This document shows, piece by piece, positions 1 through 9,148 of a DNA stretch of 64,000 bases; position 1 is the first letter of the stretch, and every line of letters starts with the position of its first letter. The notes under the pieces were generated by a model. That model was not told the origin of the DNA, searched no databases, and saw only the letters and a list, made by a program, of their open reading frames with translations. Origin of the DNA: Leptospira semungkisensis (GTDB lineage: Bacteria; Spirochaetota; Leptospiria; Leptospirales; Leptospiraceae); assembly GCF_004770055.1 (NCBI RefSeq), contig NZ_RQEP01000005.1, positions 434,001-498,000 of the forward strand, given 5' to 3'. The position numbers and the translations under genes are program-made.

Positions 1-2223
1 GAAACCCGGCCTTGGTCTTTCGAATCTCAAAAGGGAGTCACACTCATAGAGATTTCCGAAGCCCTGAATAATATGCAGGAAGAGGAACTCCGCCTTCTTA
101 ATTCACGCAATACAGTAAATACAAGAAAGGGAACTCGAGTTGCTTATTCTCTTTTTATTCTAGTTATACTTTCCTTTATAGTAGTCGGTTACGGTTCTCT
201 TACCGTTCAAAAGGACATCAAAGAAAAGAGAAGGATCACTGATCGGTTGATAGAGAGTGAGTCTCGCCTCCTATCGATTCTAGACAATCTTCCCTCTGCA
301 TTTGCCATGATGGATCTCGAAGGGAGAGTTTTATTCCATAACCAAGTCTTTGCGAACCGCTTTCTCTATTTAAAAGAAAAGAGAAATAATACAGGGCTTA
401 TCTCCTTATTCGGAGAAGAAAAAGGCAACGACGTCAAACGAATGATCATGAAGTCCTTGGACAAATCAGGGACTGTGGATTTCGAATTAGACTTAGAGAC
501 CGATGAGGAGAGCGAAAGAACTTTCTATTGCGTCATCGTTCCACTTGTGGATTTAGAAGGAGAGGTTTACTCTGTCTGCGGATTATTCACCGATATCACT
601 GTCCGAAAAAACTACGAGCAAGATCTGAAAAAAGCCAAAGAAGAAGCTGAGAAGGCAAACCGAGCCAAGTCGGACTTCCTTGCAATGATGAGCCACGAGA
701 TCCGCACTCCTATGAACGGAGTAATCGGTATGACCGAACTTCTGATAGATTCCAAACTTTCTCCTGAACAAAAGGAGTACGCTGAGATCATTCAAAAAAG
801 CGGTGAAAGTCTTTTAAGTATTATCAATGATATTTTAGATTATTCTAAAATAGAATCAGGAACCCTAAGTCTAGAAATACGCGAATTTTCCCTCCTCGAA
901 ATTATCGAAGAGGTTCTGGATCTATTCCGCTCAAGAGCCGCACAAAAACAGATCGATTTGGTCCATTATTTGGATCCGAATGTTCCGGAACAGATCTCTT
1001 GCGACAGCCTCAGACTCAAACAGATCCTGATCAATCTAATCGGAAATTCGATCAAGTTCACCGAGCAAGGCGAGATCTTTCTCTCTGCAGAAGTCTCAAA
1101 GCAAGAAGGATCTTTATATACCATCCTCTTCTCCGTAAGAGATTCGGGAATTGGAATACCTAAAGAAAAGCAAAGAGAATTATTTCAGCCATTTTATCAG
1201 GCAGACAATTCTTCCACTCGCAAATATGGAGGGACTGGACTTGGACTCTCCATCTCTTCTCGCCTGATAGAAATGATGGGTGGCCGCATTTGGGTAGAAA
1301 GCGTTCCTAATTCCGGCACAACCTTCTCCTTTGATATCATGGTAGAAGGAACTAACAAGGCACCTGCAAAAGAAGACTTCTCTCATCCTGCTTTAGAAAA
1401 TAAAAAAGTACTGATCGTAGATGATAATCCTACGAACTTAAGGATCCTCGCTCATCAACTTCAGATATTGGGATTGATCACTTTTTCTGCCAAATCCAAA
1501 GAAGATGCGATGAACTTATTGGATCTCGGGATTCTCCCCGATATAGGAATTCTAGATTATAATATTCCTCACAGTAGCGGCATCGATATTGCAAAGGCGA
1601 TCCGAAAGAATAACCTTCATTTTCCTCTAGTACTTCTTTCTTCTTCTTTCTTATCTCAGGAAGAAAAAGAGATCGCGAACGAATTGTTTTCAGAAGAGCT
1701 GAATAAACCGGTAAAGAAAAAAGATATAGAAAGAGTCGTATACGAAATCCTAGCAAACGAAGGAAACAAGTCCAAAGCAAATACACAGGCTTCTTATCTT
1801 GCCAGTCAAAGAGAGATCCTAAGTTCCCAATTTCCTTTTAAGATCATGATCGCGGAAGACAACGAGATCAATCAAACTCTTGCGAAACGGATCATTCAGA
1901 AGTTGGGCTATGAGCCTTATATCGTTCCAAACGGAAAGGAAGCTTTGATCGAACTCAGAGATAAGAAAATCGATCTAATCCTGATGGATGTTCATATGCC
2001 GGAGATGGACGGACTCCAAGCCACTCAAGTGATCCGAAACACTTGGCCGATAGAAAGCCAGCCCTATATTATCGCAATGACCGCGGCAGCAATGCAGGGA
2101 GATCGGGATCTTTGTCTAAGAGCAGGGATGAATGATTATATCTCCAAGCCGATCGTGTTCGAAGACTTGATCCATGTATTGAGAAAGGCCGGGAACGCTC
2201 TCTTTCCCAAGTCCAAGGCATAA
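1..2223 (+). CDS. Hybrid sensor histidine kinase, 5' end outside window
   Basis: The frame is open from base 1, so the start lies to the left; the first usable ATG inside is at 73. The first residues (about 1-40) look like the end of a CHASE3-type extracellular sensor, followed by one membrane segment (about residues 24-42 counted from the ATG at 73). Then come a PAS domain (about 60-180), HisKA with the phosphorylated His at 208 in SHEIRTPMNG, HATPase_c with N box and GGTGLGLS, and two receivers with phospho-acceptor Asp at 495 (LDYNIP) and 639 (MDVHMP), the second ending in the usual DYISKPI. The protein therefore senses at the membrane and passes phosphate through two receivers. No HPt or output domain is present, so the target is unknown. 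Domain calls are firm; the signal is not inferable. Confidence 0.93.
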   Translation, partial: ETRPWSFESQKGVTLIEISEALNNMQEEELRLLNSRNTVNTRKGTRVAYSLFILVILSFIVVGYGSLTVQKDIKEKRRITDRLIESESRLLSILDNLPSAFAMMDLEGRVLFHNQVFANRFLYLKEKRNNTGLISLFGEEKGNDVKRMIMKSLDKSGTVDFELDLETDEESERTFYCVIVPLVDLEGEVYSVCGLFTDITVRKNYEQDLKKAKEEAEKANRAKSDFLAMMSHEIRTPMNGVIGMTELLIDSKLSPEQKEYAEIIQKSGESLLSIINDILDYSKIESGTLSLEIREFSLLEIIEEVLDLFRSRAAQKQIDLVHYLDPNVPEQISCDSLRLKQILINLIGNSIKFTEQGEIFLSAEVSKQEGSLYTILFSVRDSGIGIPKEKQRELFQPFYQADNSSTRKYGGTGLGLSISSRLIEMMGGRIWVESVPNSGTTFSFDIMVEGTNKAPAKEDFSHPALENKKVLIVDDNPTNLRILAHQLQILGLITFSAKSKEDAMNLLDLGILPDIGILDYNIPHSSGIDIAKAIRKNNLHFPLVLLSSSFLSQEEKEIANELFSEELNKPVKKKDIERVVYEILANEGNKSKANTQASYLASQREILSSQFPFKIMIAEDNEINQTLAKRIIQKLGYEPYIVPNGKEALIELRDKKIDLILMDVHMPEMDGLQATQVIRNTWPIESQPYIIAMTAAAMQGDRDLCLRAGMNDYISKPIVFEDLIHVLRKAGNALFPKSKA

Positions 2224-2279
2224 AAAGCTAGAAAAATCCCCGACTCTGCCGATCTTTGAAAAGAGGAATCGTGCCCAAA

Positions 2280-3593
2280 ATGTCCCGTGCTAAGTTCTTA
2301 ACTGCAATCGCTCTTTTACTGATCGTATTTTATTCGGAAGAAAGAACGGGACAAGAGAAAGAAGAAGGCTCTTCGGATTCTCGCAAGACCATCCTATGGA
2401 CTGGAGAGGTCTTATCGGTTTATAGAAATAAAGGAAAAGCCAAGATCAAAATAGATAGGAACTCCTACTTTTCAGAAAGAAGAGAAGAAGAGATCAAAGG
2501 CATACTCACCGAAAAAAATACTCTTCCACTTTTTAGAAAACCTAAGATGGAAGAAATCGGTTCCTTTCAGATCGAGAACATAGAAGTTGAATTCGGAAAA
2601 ATAGGAAAACTTACCAAACCGATTTCCATAGAACTCAGAGGAAGTTTCTCTTTAGCAGAAGGCCGTCCAGCAAGACTAGTCAATGTAGGACTATTGATCG
2701 GAGCGTACGGCCAAGAAACCTTCTACCAAGATCCCGCAAGTTTCGATTCTGCAGATGTAACTAGAAACCGTTTGGTAAAAGCAATACTCCATCCCAAAGA
2801 CGGAAAGGAAATGGTGCTTGTTCATTCCGGATACGAAATTGATGGAAAGATCTTATACGAACACATGGGTTACTTTCTCTACGGACAAGGAACAGAATCT
2901 TCTGAGGACAGCTATAATCCGAAATTCGGGGCACCGGACAGAAGTAATTTAGAGGAATTGCCTTCCTTCTATATAGATAAGTATGAAGTCACTAACAAAG
3001 AATATAATAAATTTTTAAAGGAAACTGGAAATCCTCCTCCTCCTCATTGGGAGAATGGAATCTTTCCTCGAGGAAAGGAATATCATCCGGTCACCAATCT
3101 TACCTACAGAGAAGTGGAAACCTATGCGAATTGGTCGGGCAAAAAAGTTCCCACTGAATTTCAATGGGAGAAGGCCGCAAGAGGTACCGGTCTTGTCTGG
3201 AGACTTCTGAAGAACGAAAGCTACGAATTTGTTTCTCAGCCAAGGGATTATCCCTATGGCAACGACTTCGATACGGAACTTTGCAACACCAGAGAAAGCG
3301 GTAGAAAAGGAACCTTATCCGTTTATGAACTTCCTACAAAAAGCCAAAGCCCTTATGGAGCTGTTGGAATGTGCGGGAACGTGGCGGAATGGACTAGCTC
3401 CTCTTATCTTCCTTATCCAGGGCATAGACCTATCAGTGGAAGATACGGAAAACATCTAAGAGTGATCCGAGGTGGATCTTATTCCGGAAACAAGGAAGAA
3501 GCTAAAACGTTTCATAGGGATTTTGGCGGCATTCCAAATCTTCTGAACGATCGCAAGGCAGGCTTCCGTTTGATCACGGAAGTGAAGAATTAA
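2280..3593 (+). CDS. Secreted SUMF1/formylglycine-enzyme-like domain protein
   Basis: The C-terminal half (from about residue 235) is an FGE-sulfatase/SUMF1 domain: DKYEVTNKEYNKFL at its start, then PTEFQWEKAARG, GMCGNVAEWTSS, VIRGGSY and a closing AGFRLI. The N-terminus has a hydrophobic stretch typical of an export signal. The N-terminal 200 residues are not recognised. Such domains either oxidise Cys to formylglycine in sulfatases or serve as C-type-lectin-fold modules without that activity; no sulfatase is encoded nearby, so the second is at least as likely. Start choice: TTG 2256, GTG 2271 and ATG 2280 are all in frame; an AGAGGA ribosome site at 2262-2267 excludes 2256 and the ATG gives the cleanest signal peptide. 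It lies 56 bases after the kinase gene on the same strand. Confidence 0.85.
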   Translation: MSRAKFLTAIALLLIVFYSEERTGQEKEEGSSDSRKTILWTGEVLSVYRNKGKAKIKIDRNSYFSERREEEIKGILTEKNTLPLFRKPKMEEIGSFQIENIEVEFGKIGKLTKPISIELRGSFSLAEGRPARLVNVGLLIGAYGQETFYQDPASFDSADVTRNRLVKAILHPKDGKEMVLVHSGYEIDGKILYEHMGYFLYGQGTESSEDSYNPKFGAPDRSNLEELPSFYIDKYEVTNKEYNKFLKETGNPPPPHWENGIFPRGKEYHPVTNLTYREVETYANWSGKKVPTEFQWEKAARGTGLVWRLLKNESYEFVSQPRDYPYGNDFDTELCNTRESGRKGTLSVYELPTKSQSPYGAVGMCGNVAEWTSSSYLPYPGHRPISGRYGKHLRVIRGGSYSGNKEEAKTFHRDFGGIPNLLNDRKAGFRLITEVKN

Positions 3594-3596
3594 GAT

Positions 3597-4394
3597 CTAG
3601 GTCACCCTACTCTTCAATAAAAATTTATCCAAGGTCTTAGGAGAAAAGCGACTTAAGAAGAGTCCGAACTTTTCCTTTAAGCGAGAAGGATAGATTTCTC
3701 TCTTTTTCTTTTCCATTCCTTTTAAGACGGACTTTGCGATCTTGTCCGGCTCCAAACCTTTCCTTTGGCCCTCGTCCATGATCCCATGAGGTGAACCGTC
3801 TCCAGACAATGCCTTGATGGAAATATCAGTCTTTACGAATCCGGGAGAAACTGTCATAACGTGGATTCCGGATTTAAAATTCTCTAAGCGAATGCTGTCC
3901 ATAAACGCCTGGATTGCATGTTTGCTTGCTGCATAACCGGATCTGTATTGAGTCGCAAACTTTCCTTGCACAGAAGAGATCGCGATCACATGTCCCTCAC
4001 TCTGTCTCAGATCTTCTTCTAAGAGTCTATATAAGATCACGAGAGGAAAATAATTCGTGTCCATGATAGTACGAAAAACCTTGAGTTCCGTTTCAGAAGC
4101 GAGAGCTCTCATAGAGACTCCTGCATTATGAATAAAGCCGTCGATTCTCTTGAACTTCTTTCTAAATTCTTCCACAACTTTCTTTAGTTCGGATTCAGAA
4201 GTAACATCCGCTTGCAATACTAGAATTCTATCCGGATTTCCTACGGAGGCTTTCAACTCCTTAAGGGCTTCTTTTCTTCTTGCGACTACGCCTATAAAGG
4301 CTCCTTCTCTTTCCAAAGCGATCGCGAGCGCTCTTCCTATTCCTGAACTCGCGCCTGTTACTAAAAATACTTTGTCTTGAAAAAATGAACCCAT
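3597..4394 (-). CDS. Short-chain dehydrogenase/reductase (SDR)
   Basis: Classical SDR of about 265 residues. The nucleotide-binding motif TGASSGIG lies near the N-terminus, followed by HNAGVS, the catalytic Ser in AISSVQG and the YxxxK pair in YAASK. The Arg-rich patch after the first strand (ARRKEA) suggests NADP(H) preference, which is inference. A C-terminal basic tail replaces the usual end and may mark a membrane-associated SDR. The ATG at 4394 is preferred over an in-frame TTG at 4400. The gene is convergent with the FGE-like gene (3 bases between stops) and divergent from the DUF2889 gene. The substrate cannot be told from the sequence. Confidence 0.92.
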   Translation of the reverse strand: MGSFFQDKVFLVTGASSGIGRALAIALEREGAFIGVVARRKEALKELKASVGNPDRILVLQADVTSESELKKVVEEFRKKFKRIDGFIHNAGVSMRALASETELKVFRTIMDTNYFPLVILYRLLEEDLRQSEGHVIAISSVQGKFATQYRSGYAASKHAIQAFMDSIRLENFKSGIHVMTVSPGFVKTDISIKALSGDGSPHGIMDEGQRKGLEPDKIAKSVLKGMEKKKREIYPSRLKEKFGLFLSRFSPKTLDKFLLKSRVT

Positions 4395-4509
4395 GCCCAA
4401 AATCCGCGGAGTAGGTAGTAGAATAGGTAAGAATCCTAAAAAAGCAAATCAAATCGAAGGAAAATCCTTTCAGGTAAATATCTCAGAGAAAAAAAGGACA
4501 AGAGGCGCC

Positions 4510-5142
4510 ATGGCACTTTCCCAACTTAAACAAAAGATTCGATTCAAAGACTGCGGCTTCCAACGTAGATACGAAAGCAGATACTATTGGTTTCCAGAAG
4601 AAAGTCCTCCAACCTGTTTGATAGAAGTCAGCCAAAGAGATTCCTATCATGACATGACTCTGTATATGTTAATCAATCTCGCAACGATGAAGATCTCCGA
4701 CATAGATGTAGAAGAGGATCGCGTTCCTTACGAAACCTGTCCGAACGCCATTAAGTCATATTCTTATTTGATAGGAGAAGATATTTCTTATAATAAGATT
4801 ATGCGTAAATTTCCTGAAGACAAAACAATGGGTTGTCTTCATATCAACGAGCTCTTGCAGAATGCGGCTCAGAGTTTTTCTTCTGCGTATGCATTTTTTC
4901 TTAAAGAAAGAAATTTCCCGCCTGAGTGGGACGAATATAGAATGTACCAAGGAACAATGGATGCGAAGTCCAGAAGAGAGATCGGTAGACATTGGTGGAT
5001 GAAGGACAAGGGAGTTCGTAATTCCTGTTTCAGTTTCTCCGACAGGCATGAAGTCTCCGAGGTCAAGGATCAGGTGAAACCTCTTGACAGCATCACTGCA
5101 ATGATGGTAAAAGAATTCCGAAGCGCTCGCAGCGATAAATAG
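4510..5142 (+). CDS. DUF2889 family protein
   Basis: About 210 residues. The segment TMGCLHINELLQNA followed by an aromatic helix matches the conserved centre of DUF2889, a family of unknown biochemical role. The open frame begins at 4393 but that start lies inside the divergent SDR gene; the ATG at 4510 has an AAGAGG ribosome site just upstream and starts the conserved region a few residues later, so it is preferred. The protein has no signal peptide or membrane segment. It is followed directly by a tRNA gene. Function unknown. Confidence 0.8.
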   Translation: MALSQLKQKIRFKDCGFQRRYESRYYWFPEESPPTCLIEVSQRDSYHDMTLYMLINLATMKISDIDVEEDRVPYETCPNAIKSYSYLIGEDISYNKIMRKFPEDKTMGCLHINELLQNAAQSFSSAYAFFLKERNFPPEWDEYRMYQGTMDAKSRREIGRHWWMKDKGVRNSCFSFSDRHEVSEVKDQVKPLDSITAMMVKEFRSARSDK

Positions 5143-5158
5143 TTCTCTGCCGGTTTTT

Positions 5159-5232
<74 letters not shown>

Positions 5233-5262
5233 TTCGTCCTTTTCGTCTAATCAGAATCCGAT

Positions 5263-6444
5263 ATGATGAGACTCTTTTTACTTCTTCTCTTCTTAGCGAC
5301 TCTTCCGCTTCTATCAGAATCGGAGCCGAATTGCGACCGCAAGAATGTATGTTCCTGGGTAGAAACAGGAGAATCCGAATCAGCAGTATATTTGCAAGCC
5401 AAGTCCCTTCCTCCCGAAACTCATATCACAGTGTTCACTAGTATCGAAGGAACTGGAGTGGAGAGCATTCCCCCAACTCCTAAATCTTTTGTTCTGAACG
5501 GAAATGAAAAAACGAAAGTATTACTCTTAAAGAAGAAAGAAGGAGCAGATCCTTCTTCTGTTGTTCAAGTATTGACTGTAGCTTATTACGGAAAACTAGG
5601 CGCAGTTCACGATGACTCTTATGCATACACTCTTCCTTTCGATGGAAAATCTTGGATCTCTACAGGCTACAATAGCGGGGCAGAACATAGAGGAGATGCT
5701 GCCAATTCTCTGGACTTCGTATTAACCGAAGGAACTCCGATTTTAGCCGCAAGAGAAGGTACCGTAGTAGAAGCTGAGGACAAATTTACGGTGGGAATGA
5801 AAGACCCCACTCTCATAGACAAGGCCAATCATATCATCATAGAACATTCGGATGGAACAGTTGCAATCTACGGACATCTCAAACCAGAAGGAGTGATCGT
5901 AAAGACCGGAGATAAAGTAATTGCCGGACAACGCATCGGCTATTCGGGAAACACAGGCTATAGTACCGGCCCTCATTTGCATTTCGAAGTCTATCGACCG
6001 GAAGAGAATCGTAGAAAGAAAACCTTTCCTACCTTATTCGTAACGGAAACAGGTGAGAAAGAATATCTAAGCGAAGAAAATGCATACTGGAATCCTGATG
6101 GAAAAAGATTCCAAGGCTTTCCGATCACAAATTTAGAAGAGACATGTCTTGGGACGCTTCCTCCCGAAAAGGACAAGGAACCGATCTGCAGCGAAAACAT
6201 TATCGCTAAGAAGCCTTTTTATCTTACCATGCCGATTTACAAGGCTGGGCCTTATCTACTTAGAGCGGAGTTCATTCTGATCAAAACCCAAAAGGTGATC
6301 TTAAATTTCCAGGAGAAGATTCCGGCGGGCATCACTTCGATCGCTTGGAGAATTCCTGCTCAAACCAAATCGGGAAAATACAAAGTAAAATTCTACCTGG
6401 ATGAAAAGGAGCTAGGTGAAAAGAATTTTCAAATGCTTCCTTGA
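5263..6444 (+). CDS. M23 family metallopeptidase, secreted
   Basis: A signal peptide (residues 1-18) is followed by an unrecognised domain of about 110 residues and a peptidase M23 (LytM-like) domain at about 135-250. Zinc ligands are visible as His142 and Asp151 in the EHRGDAANSLDF segment and the HLH pair (His238, His240) after GYSTGPHLHFEV; the YGHL motif is also present. Enzymes of this family cut peptide cross-links in peptidoglycan, acting in the periplasm. A beta-rich C-terminal domain of about 130 residues follows. It has all catalytic residues, so is probably active, unlike the division-linked EnvC-type regulators. Confidence 0.9.
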   Translation: MMRLFLLLLFLATLPLLSESEPNCDRKNVCSWVETGESESAVYLQAKSLPPETHITVFTSIEGTGVESIPPTPKSFVLNGNEKTKVLLLKKKEGADPSSVVQVLTVAYYGKLGAVHDDSYAYTLPFDGKSWISTGYNSGAEHRGDAANSLDFVLTEGTPILAAREGTVVEAEDKFTVGMKDPTLIDKANHIIIEHSDGTVAIYGHLKPEGVIVKTGDKVIAGQRIGYSGNTGYSTGPHLHFEVYRPEENRRKKTFPTLFVTETGEKEYLSEENAYWNPDGKRFQGFPITNLEETCLGTLPPEKDKEPICSENIIAKKPFYLTMPIYKAGPYLLRAEFILIKTQKVILNFQEKIPAGITSIAWRIPAQTKSGKYKVKFYLDEKELGEKNFQMLP

Positions 6445-6477
6445 CCGGAGAGAGCTTTCTAATACGAAAGATCTTGT

Positions 6478-7488
6478 ATGTCTAATTTTCTAGTCATCGG
6501 ATTTTGTTTTTTATTCGGAATCCTAATCCGATCGAAAGGAAAATTCCCTCCAGACTCTCATAAGGCAATCAACGCATTCATCATCTCTGTCGCCTTGCCC
6601 TGCATGGAATTCGGGCCGTTGCGTCACGCATCACTGGACGGATATTTTATCAGTCTAGCTTTCATGCCTTGGTTCCTTTTCGGAGTCGGATTCATATTCT
6701 TTTATTCCATCGGAAAATCCATGGGCTGGAAAGAAGGCACCATCGTTTGTCTTTGTCTTTCTGCGGGACTCGGAAATACTTCTTTCTTAGGAATTCCTCT
6801 GATCGAGTCCTATTACTCTAAGGAAGGATTGCCTACGGTACTCGTAATCGATCAGCTCGGAACCTTCTTAACTCTTGCCATACCAGGAACATACTTGGGC
6901 ACGAGAGCGAGACATCTTCACTCAGGAGAAGCAAAGACTTCTCTTCTAAAGAGTCTATTCAGTTTTCCACCATTCCTTGGATTGATCATTTCTGTTTTAA
7001 GTCGTCCGATCGAGCTTCCCAATGAATTAGAATCTTCGATCGCAAGAATAGGAGACACACTTGTTCCCTTGGCGCTTTTTTCTGTCGGATACCAACTGCC
7101 AGGAACATTCCAAGTCAATTCCAGCTCAGCAAATGCCGAAAATCCCAAAGAAGAATGGAAGGCACCTTTGATCGTCGGATTGATCTTTAAGTTGTTTATA
7201 GGTCCGGCACTTGTATGGCTTTTCTTTGGAATATTCTTTTACTTTTCTAAACCAGCCGACCAAGAAGTTGCAAAGAACCTGCTCCGAGATTTTAAAATTC
7301 TAATCATGGAAGCGGGAATGGCTCCCATGATCACGGGAAGTCTTTTAGCAGCGGAATGGGGATTGGCTCCGAGACTTGCGGTTTCCTTAGTTGGAATTGG
7401 AATACCGCTTTCTTTTCTGACGACCTTGGGATTGTATTGCCTCCTGGAGAATCGAGCGTGGACTGGAACGATCTTTTTCGGGCTGTAA
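6478..7488 (+). CDS. AEC (auxin efflux carrier) family permease
   Basis: 336 residues with about ten hydrophobic segments in the five-plus-five layout of the AEC/bile-acid carrier fold. Diagnostic stretches are the N-terminal NAFIISVALPCMEF, the LGNTSFLGIPL turn, DTLVPLALFSVGYQL and the EAGMAPMI segment near the end. AEC proteins export or import small organic anions such as malonate or malate; the substrate here is unknown. It ends 31 bases inside the following ankyrin gene, pointing to coupled translation. Confidence 0.9.
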   Translation: MSNFLVIGFCFLFGILIRSKGKFPPDSHKAINAFIISVALPCMEFGPLRHASLDGYFISLAFMPWFLFGVGFIFFYSIGKSMGWKEGTIVCLCLSAGLGNTSFLGIPLIESYYSKEGLPTVLVIDQLGTFLTLAIPGTYLGTRARHLHSGEAKTSLLKSLFSFPPFLGLIISVLSRPIELPNELESSIARIGDTLVPLALFSVGYQLPGTFQVNSSSANAENPKEEWKAPLIVGLIFKLFIGPALVWLFFGIFFYFSKPADQEVAKNLLRDFKILIMEAGMAPMITGSLLAAEWGLAPRLAVSLVGIGIPLSFLTTLGLYCLLENRAWTGTIFFGL

Positions 7489-8558
7489 AGACAGGAAATA
7501 ACGGAACCCTTCGCGCTCTTTTATCAGAGGCATCCGCTAAGGACGGCTTCGCGGAAGAATTTCCGGAGCTAAGAGATTCCTATGGTTGTGGTCTTTTGTA
7601 CTGGGCCATTAAAGAAGGAAATAAGGAAGCTACAAATCTTCTAGTCGAATACGGTTCCGATCCGAATGAAACAAGCTCTCGAGGAGAGACAGCTTTGCTT
7701 CTCGCACTGGAATCCGAAAATCCAGAACTCACAACGATTCTATTAGATTACGGAGCTGATCCTGAGCTAAGGGATCAAGATGGAAATACTCCTCTTACAA
7801 GAGCAGTCAGCTCGGGCAAAATTGAACTCGTAGAAATTCTTTTCGATCTTCCGAACCGTGGACCGGATATAGAGTCCAGAAATGGAGAAGGATATTCTCC
7901 CCTATTACTCGCAGTCGATCTTGGTCACTATGAGATTGCAGAATATTTAGTCGGAAAGGGCGCCGATCCTAAAAAGAAAAACTCAGAAGGAAGGACCATT
8001 CTTCATTTAACCGCACTTCATAACGATTATGAGATCCTGGATCTGTTCTCTGAAAACAAAGAAGTCCGCTCTCTTCTCGAGTCCAAAGACCAAGACGGAA
8101 ATACTCCTCTTCTTCTCTCTGCGTTATACGATAGCGTGGAATGTTTGGACAGACTTCTGAATTTGGGTGCCGATCCTTTGGCAAGGAATCTGGGCGGAAA
8201 GACCGCGAAAGAAGAAGCTCATCGGATGAAGTTCCATCATACCTTGAAGACGATAGACAAGGCCACGATCACTCTCTTATTCAGAGCTTCTTCGGAAGGT
8301 AAAACGGATACTGTCGAAAAGATCCTGAGCAACGGATACGAGGCAGAAGTCCGCGATATGTTAGGACGCACACCTCTCCTTCTCGCAGTTAAATCGGGAA
8401 AAACGGATCTAGTGGAACTCTTGGTAAAGAATGGCGCCTCTCCTTATTCGACAGATAAGGAAGGTAACTCTCCATTAGCGTTGGCGGAAGCATCTGAAAG
8501 TCCGGCATTGCACCAGATCTTTAAGCCCTTCTTAAATCCGGAAGAAGGAAAGCCTTAA
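7458..8558 (+). CDS. Ankyrin-repeat protein
   Basis: About 366 residues consisting almost wholly of ankyrin repeats, at least seven, seen as recurring G-x-TPLLLAV and LL-x-x-GADP blocks at about 33-bp-codon spacing. The GTG at 7458 is taken as start because a GGAGA ribosome site lies 7 bases upstream and the first repeat helix (DWNDLFRAVKTG) begins at once; the frame also has an ATG at 7356 deeper inside the transporter gene. There is no export signal, so it should be cytoplasmic. Its stop codon overlaps that of the convergent LOG gene (shared TTAA). Likely a protein-protein interaction scaffold; coupling to the AEC carrier suggests, but does not prove, a shared role. Confidence 0.88.
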   Translation: MDWNDLFRAVKTGNNGTLRALLSEASAKDGFAEEFPELRDSYGCGLLYWAIKEGNKEATNLLVEYGSDPNETSSRGETALLLALESENPELTTILLDYGADPELRDQDGNTPLTRAVSSGKIELVEILFDLPNRGPDIESRNGEGYSPLLLAVDLGHYEIAEYLVGKGADPKKKNSEGRTILHLTALHNDYEILDLFSENKEVRSLLESKDQDGNTPLLLSALYDSVECLDRLLNLGADPLARNLGGKTAKEEAHRMKFHHTLKTIDKATITLLFRASSEGKTDTVEKILSNGYEAEVRDMLGRTPLLLAVKSGKTDLVELLVKNGASPYSTDKEGNSPLALAEASESPALHQIFKPFLNPEEGKP

Positions 8559-9109
8559 ATTAATCTAGTTCTCTTTAAGATCTTTTCTAAAAGATTTTCT
8601 GGATCGGCGCTTACTTCTATCCAATCTCTGGTTTGAGAATCCAGAAAACCTTCTTGCACCATGTGATCTAACTGCTTCAAGAGAGGATCGAAGAACCCGT
8701 TTACATTCAATAATCCGATCGGTTTGGAAAGTACTCCTAGTTGATTCCAGGAAGTTACCTCGACCAATTCTTCTAACGTGCCAATCCCGCCTGGCAAAGC
8801 GATGAATGCTACTGACTTTTCATACATGAGCAGCTTTCTCTCATGCATAGTAGGAACCAAGATCAGCTCGGTGATCTTCTTATGAGCGATTTCTTTTTGA
8901 GAGAGAAATTCGGGCAAGACACCGATTACGGTTCCTCCCTTTTCCAAAACGGAATCAGCAACGGCTCCCATAAGACCGGAAGTTGCTCCTCCGTACACCA
9001 AGCCCAATCCTTCAGAGGCCATGAGATGGCCTAGAAATTCTGCGGCTTGCAAATAGCGAGGATCAGTACCGGGACGAGAACCGCAGAATACACAGATGGC
9101 TGGTTTCAT
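8555..9109 (-). CDS. LOG family protein (TIGR00730; cytokinin riboside 5'-monophosphate phosphoribohydrolase-like)
   Basis: 184 residues with the family hallmarks: CVFCGSRPG at the N-terminus, the GGATSGLMG nucleotide loop and the signature PGGIGTLEEL. LOG proteins cleave the ribose phosphate from nucleoside monophosphates (the activity named for plant cytokinin activation); in many bacteria they act as general AMP/nucleotide phosphoribohydrolases. Complete domain, usual length, cytoplasmic. No purine gene adjoins it. Confidence 0.93.
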   Translation of the reverse strand: MKPAICVFCGSRPGTDPRYLQAAEFLGHLMASEGLGLVYGGATSGLMGAVADSVLEKGGTVIGVLPEFLSQKEIAHKKITELILVPTMHERKLLMYEKSVAFIALPGGIGTLEELVEVTSWNQLGVLSKPIGLLNVNGFFDPLLKQLDHMVQEGFLDSQTRDWIEVSADPENLLEKILKRTRLI

Positions 9110-9148
9110 TGTAAGTCAGGATCGTTCTTGGAGAGAGCTTGGCAACGA

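Noticed and set aside
4393..4509. Upstream extension of the DUF2889 frame
   Set aside because: It overlaps the divergent SDR gene start, has no domain, and a good ribosome site lies before ATG 4510.
7356..7457. ATG start of the ankyrin frame at 7356
   Set aside because: It lies deep in the AEC gene and gives non-ankyrin sequence; GTG 7458 has a better ribosome site.
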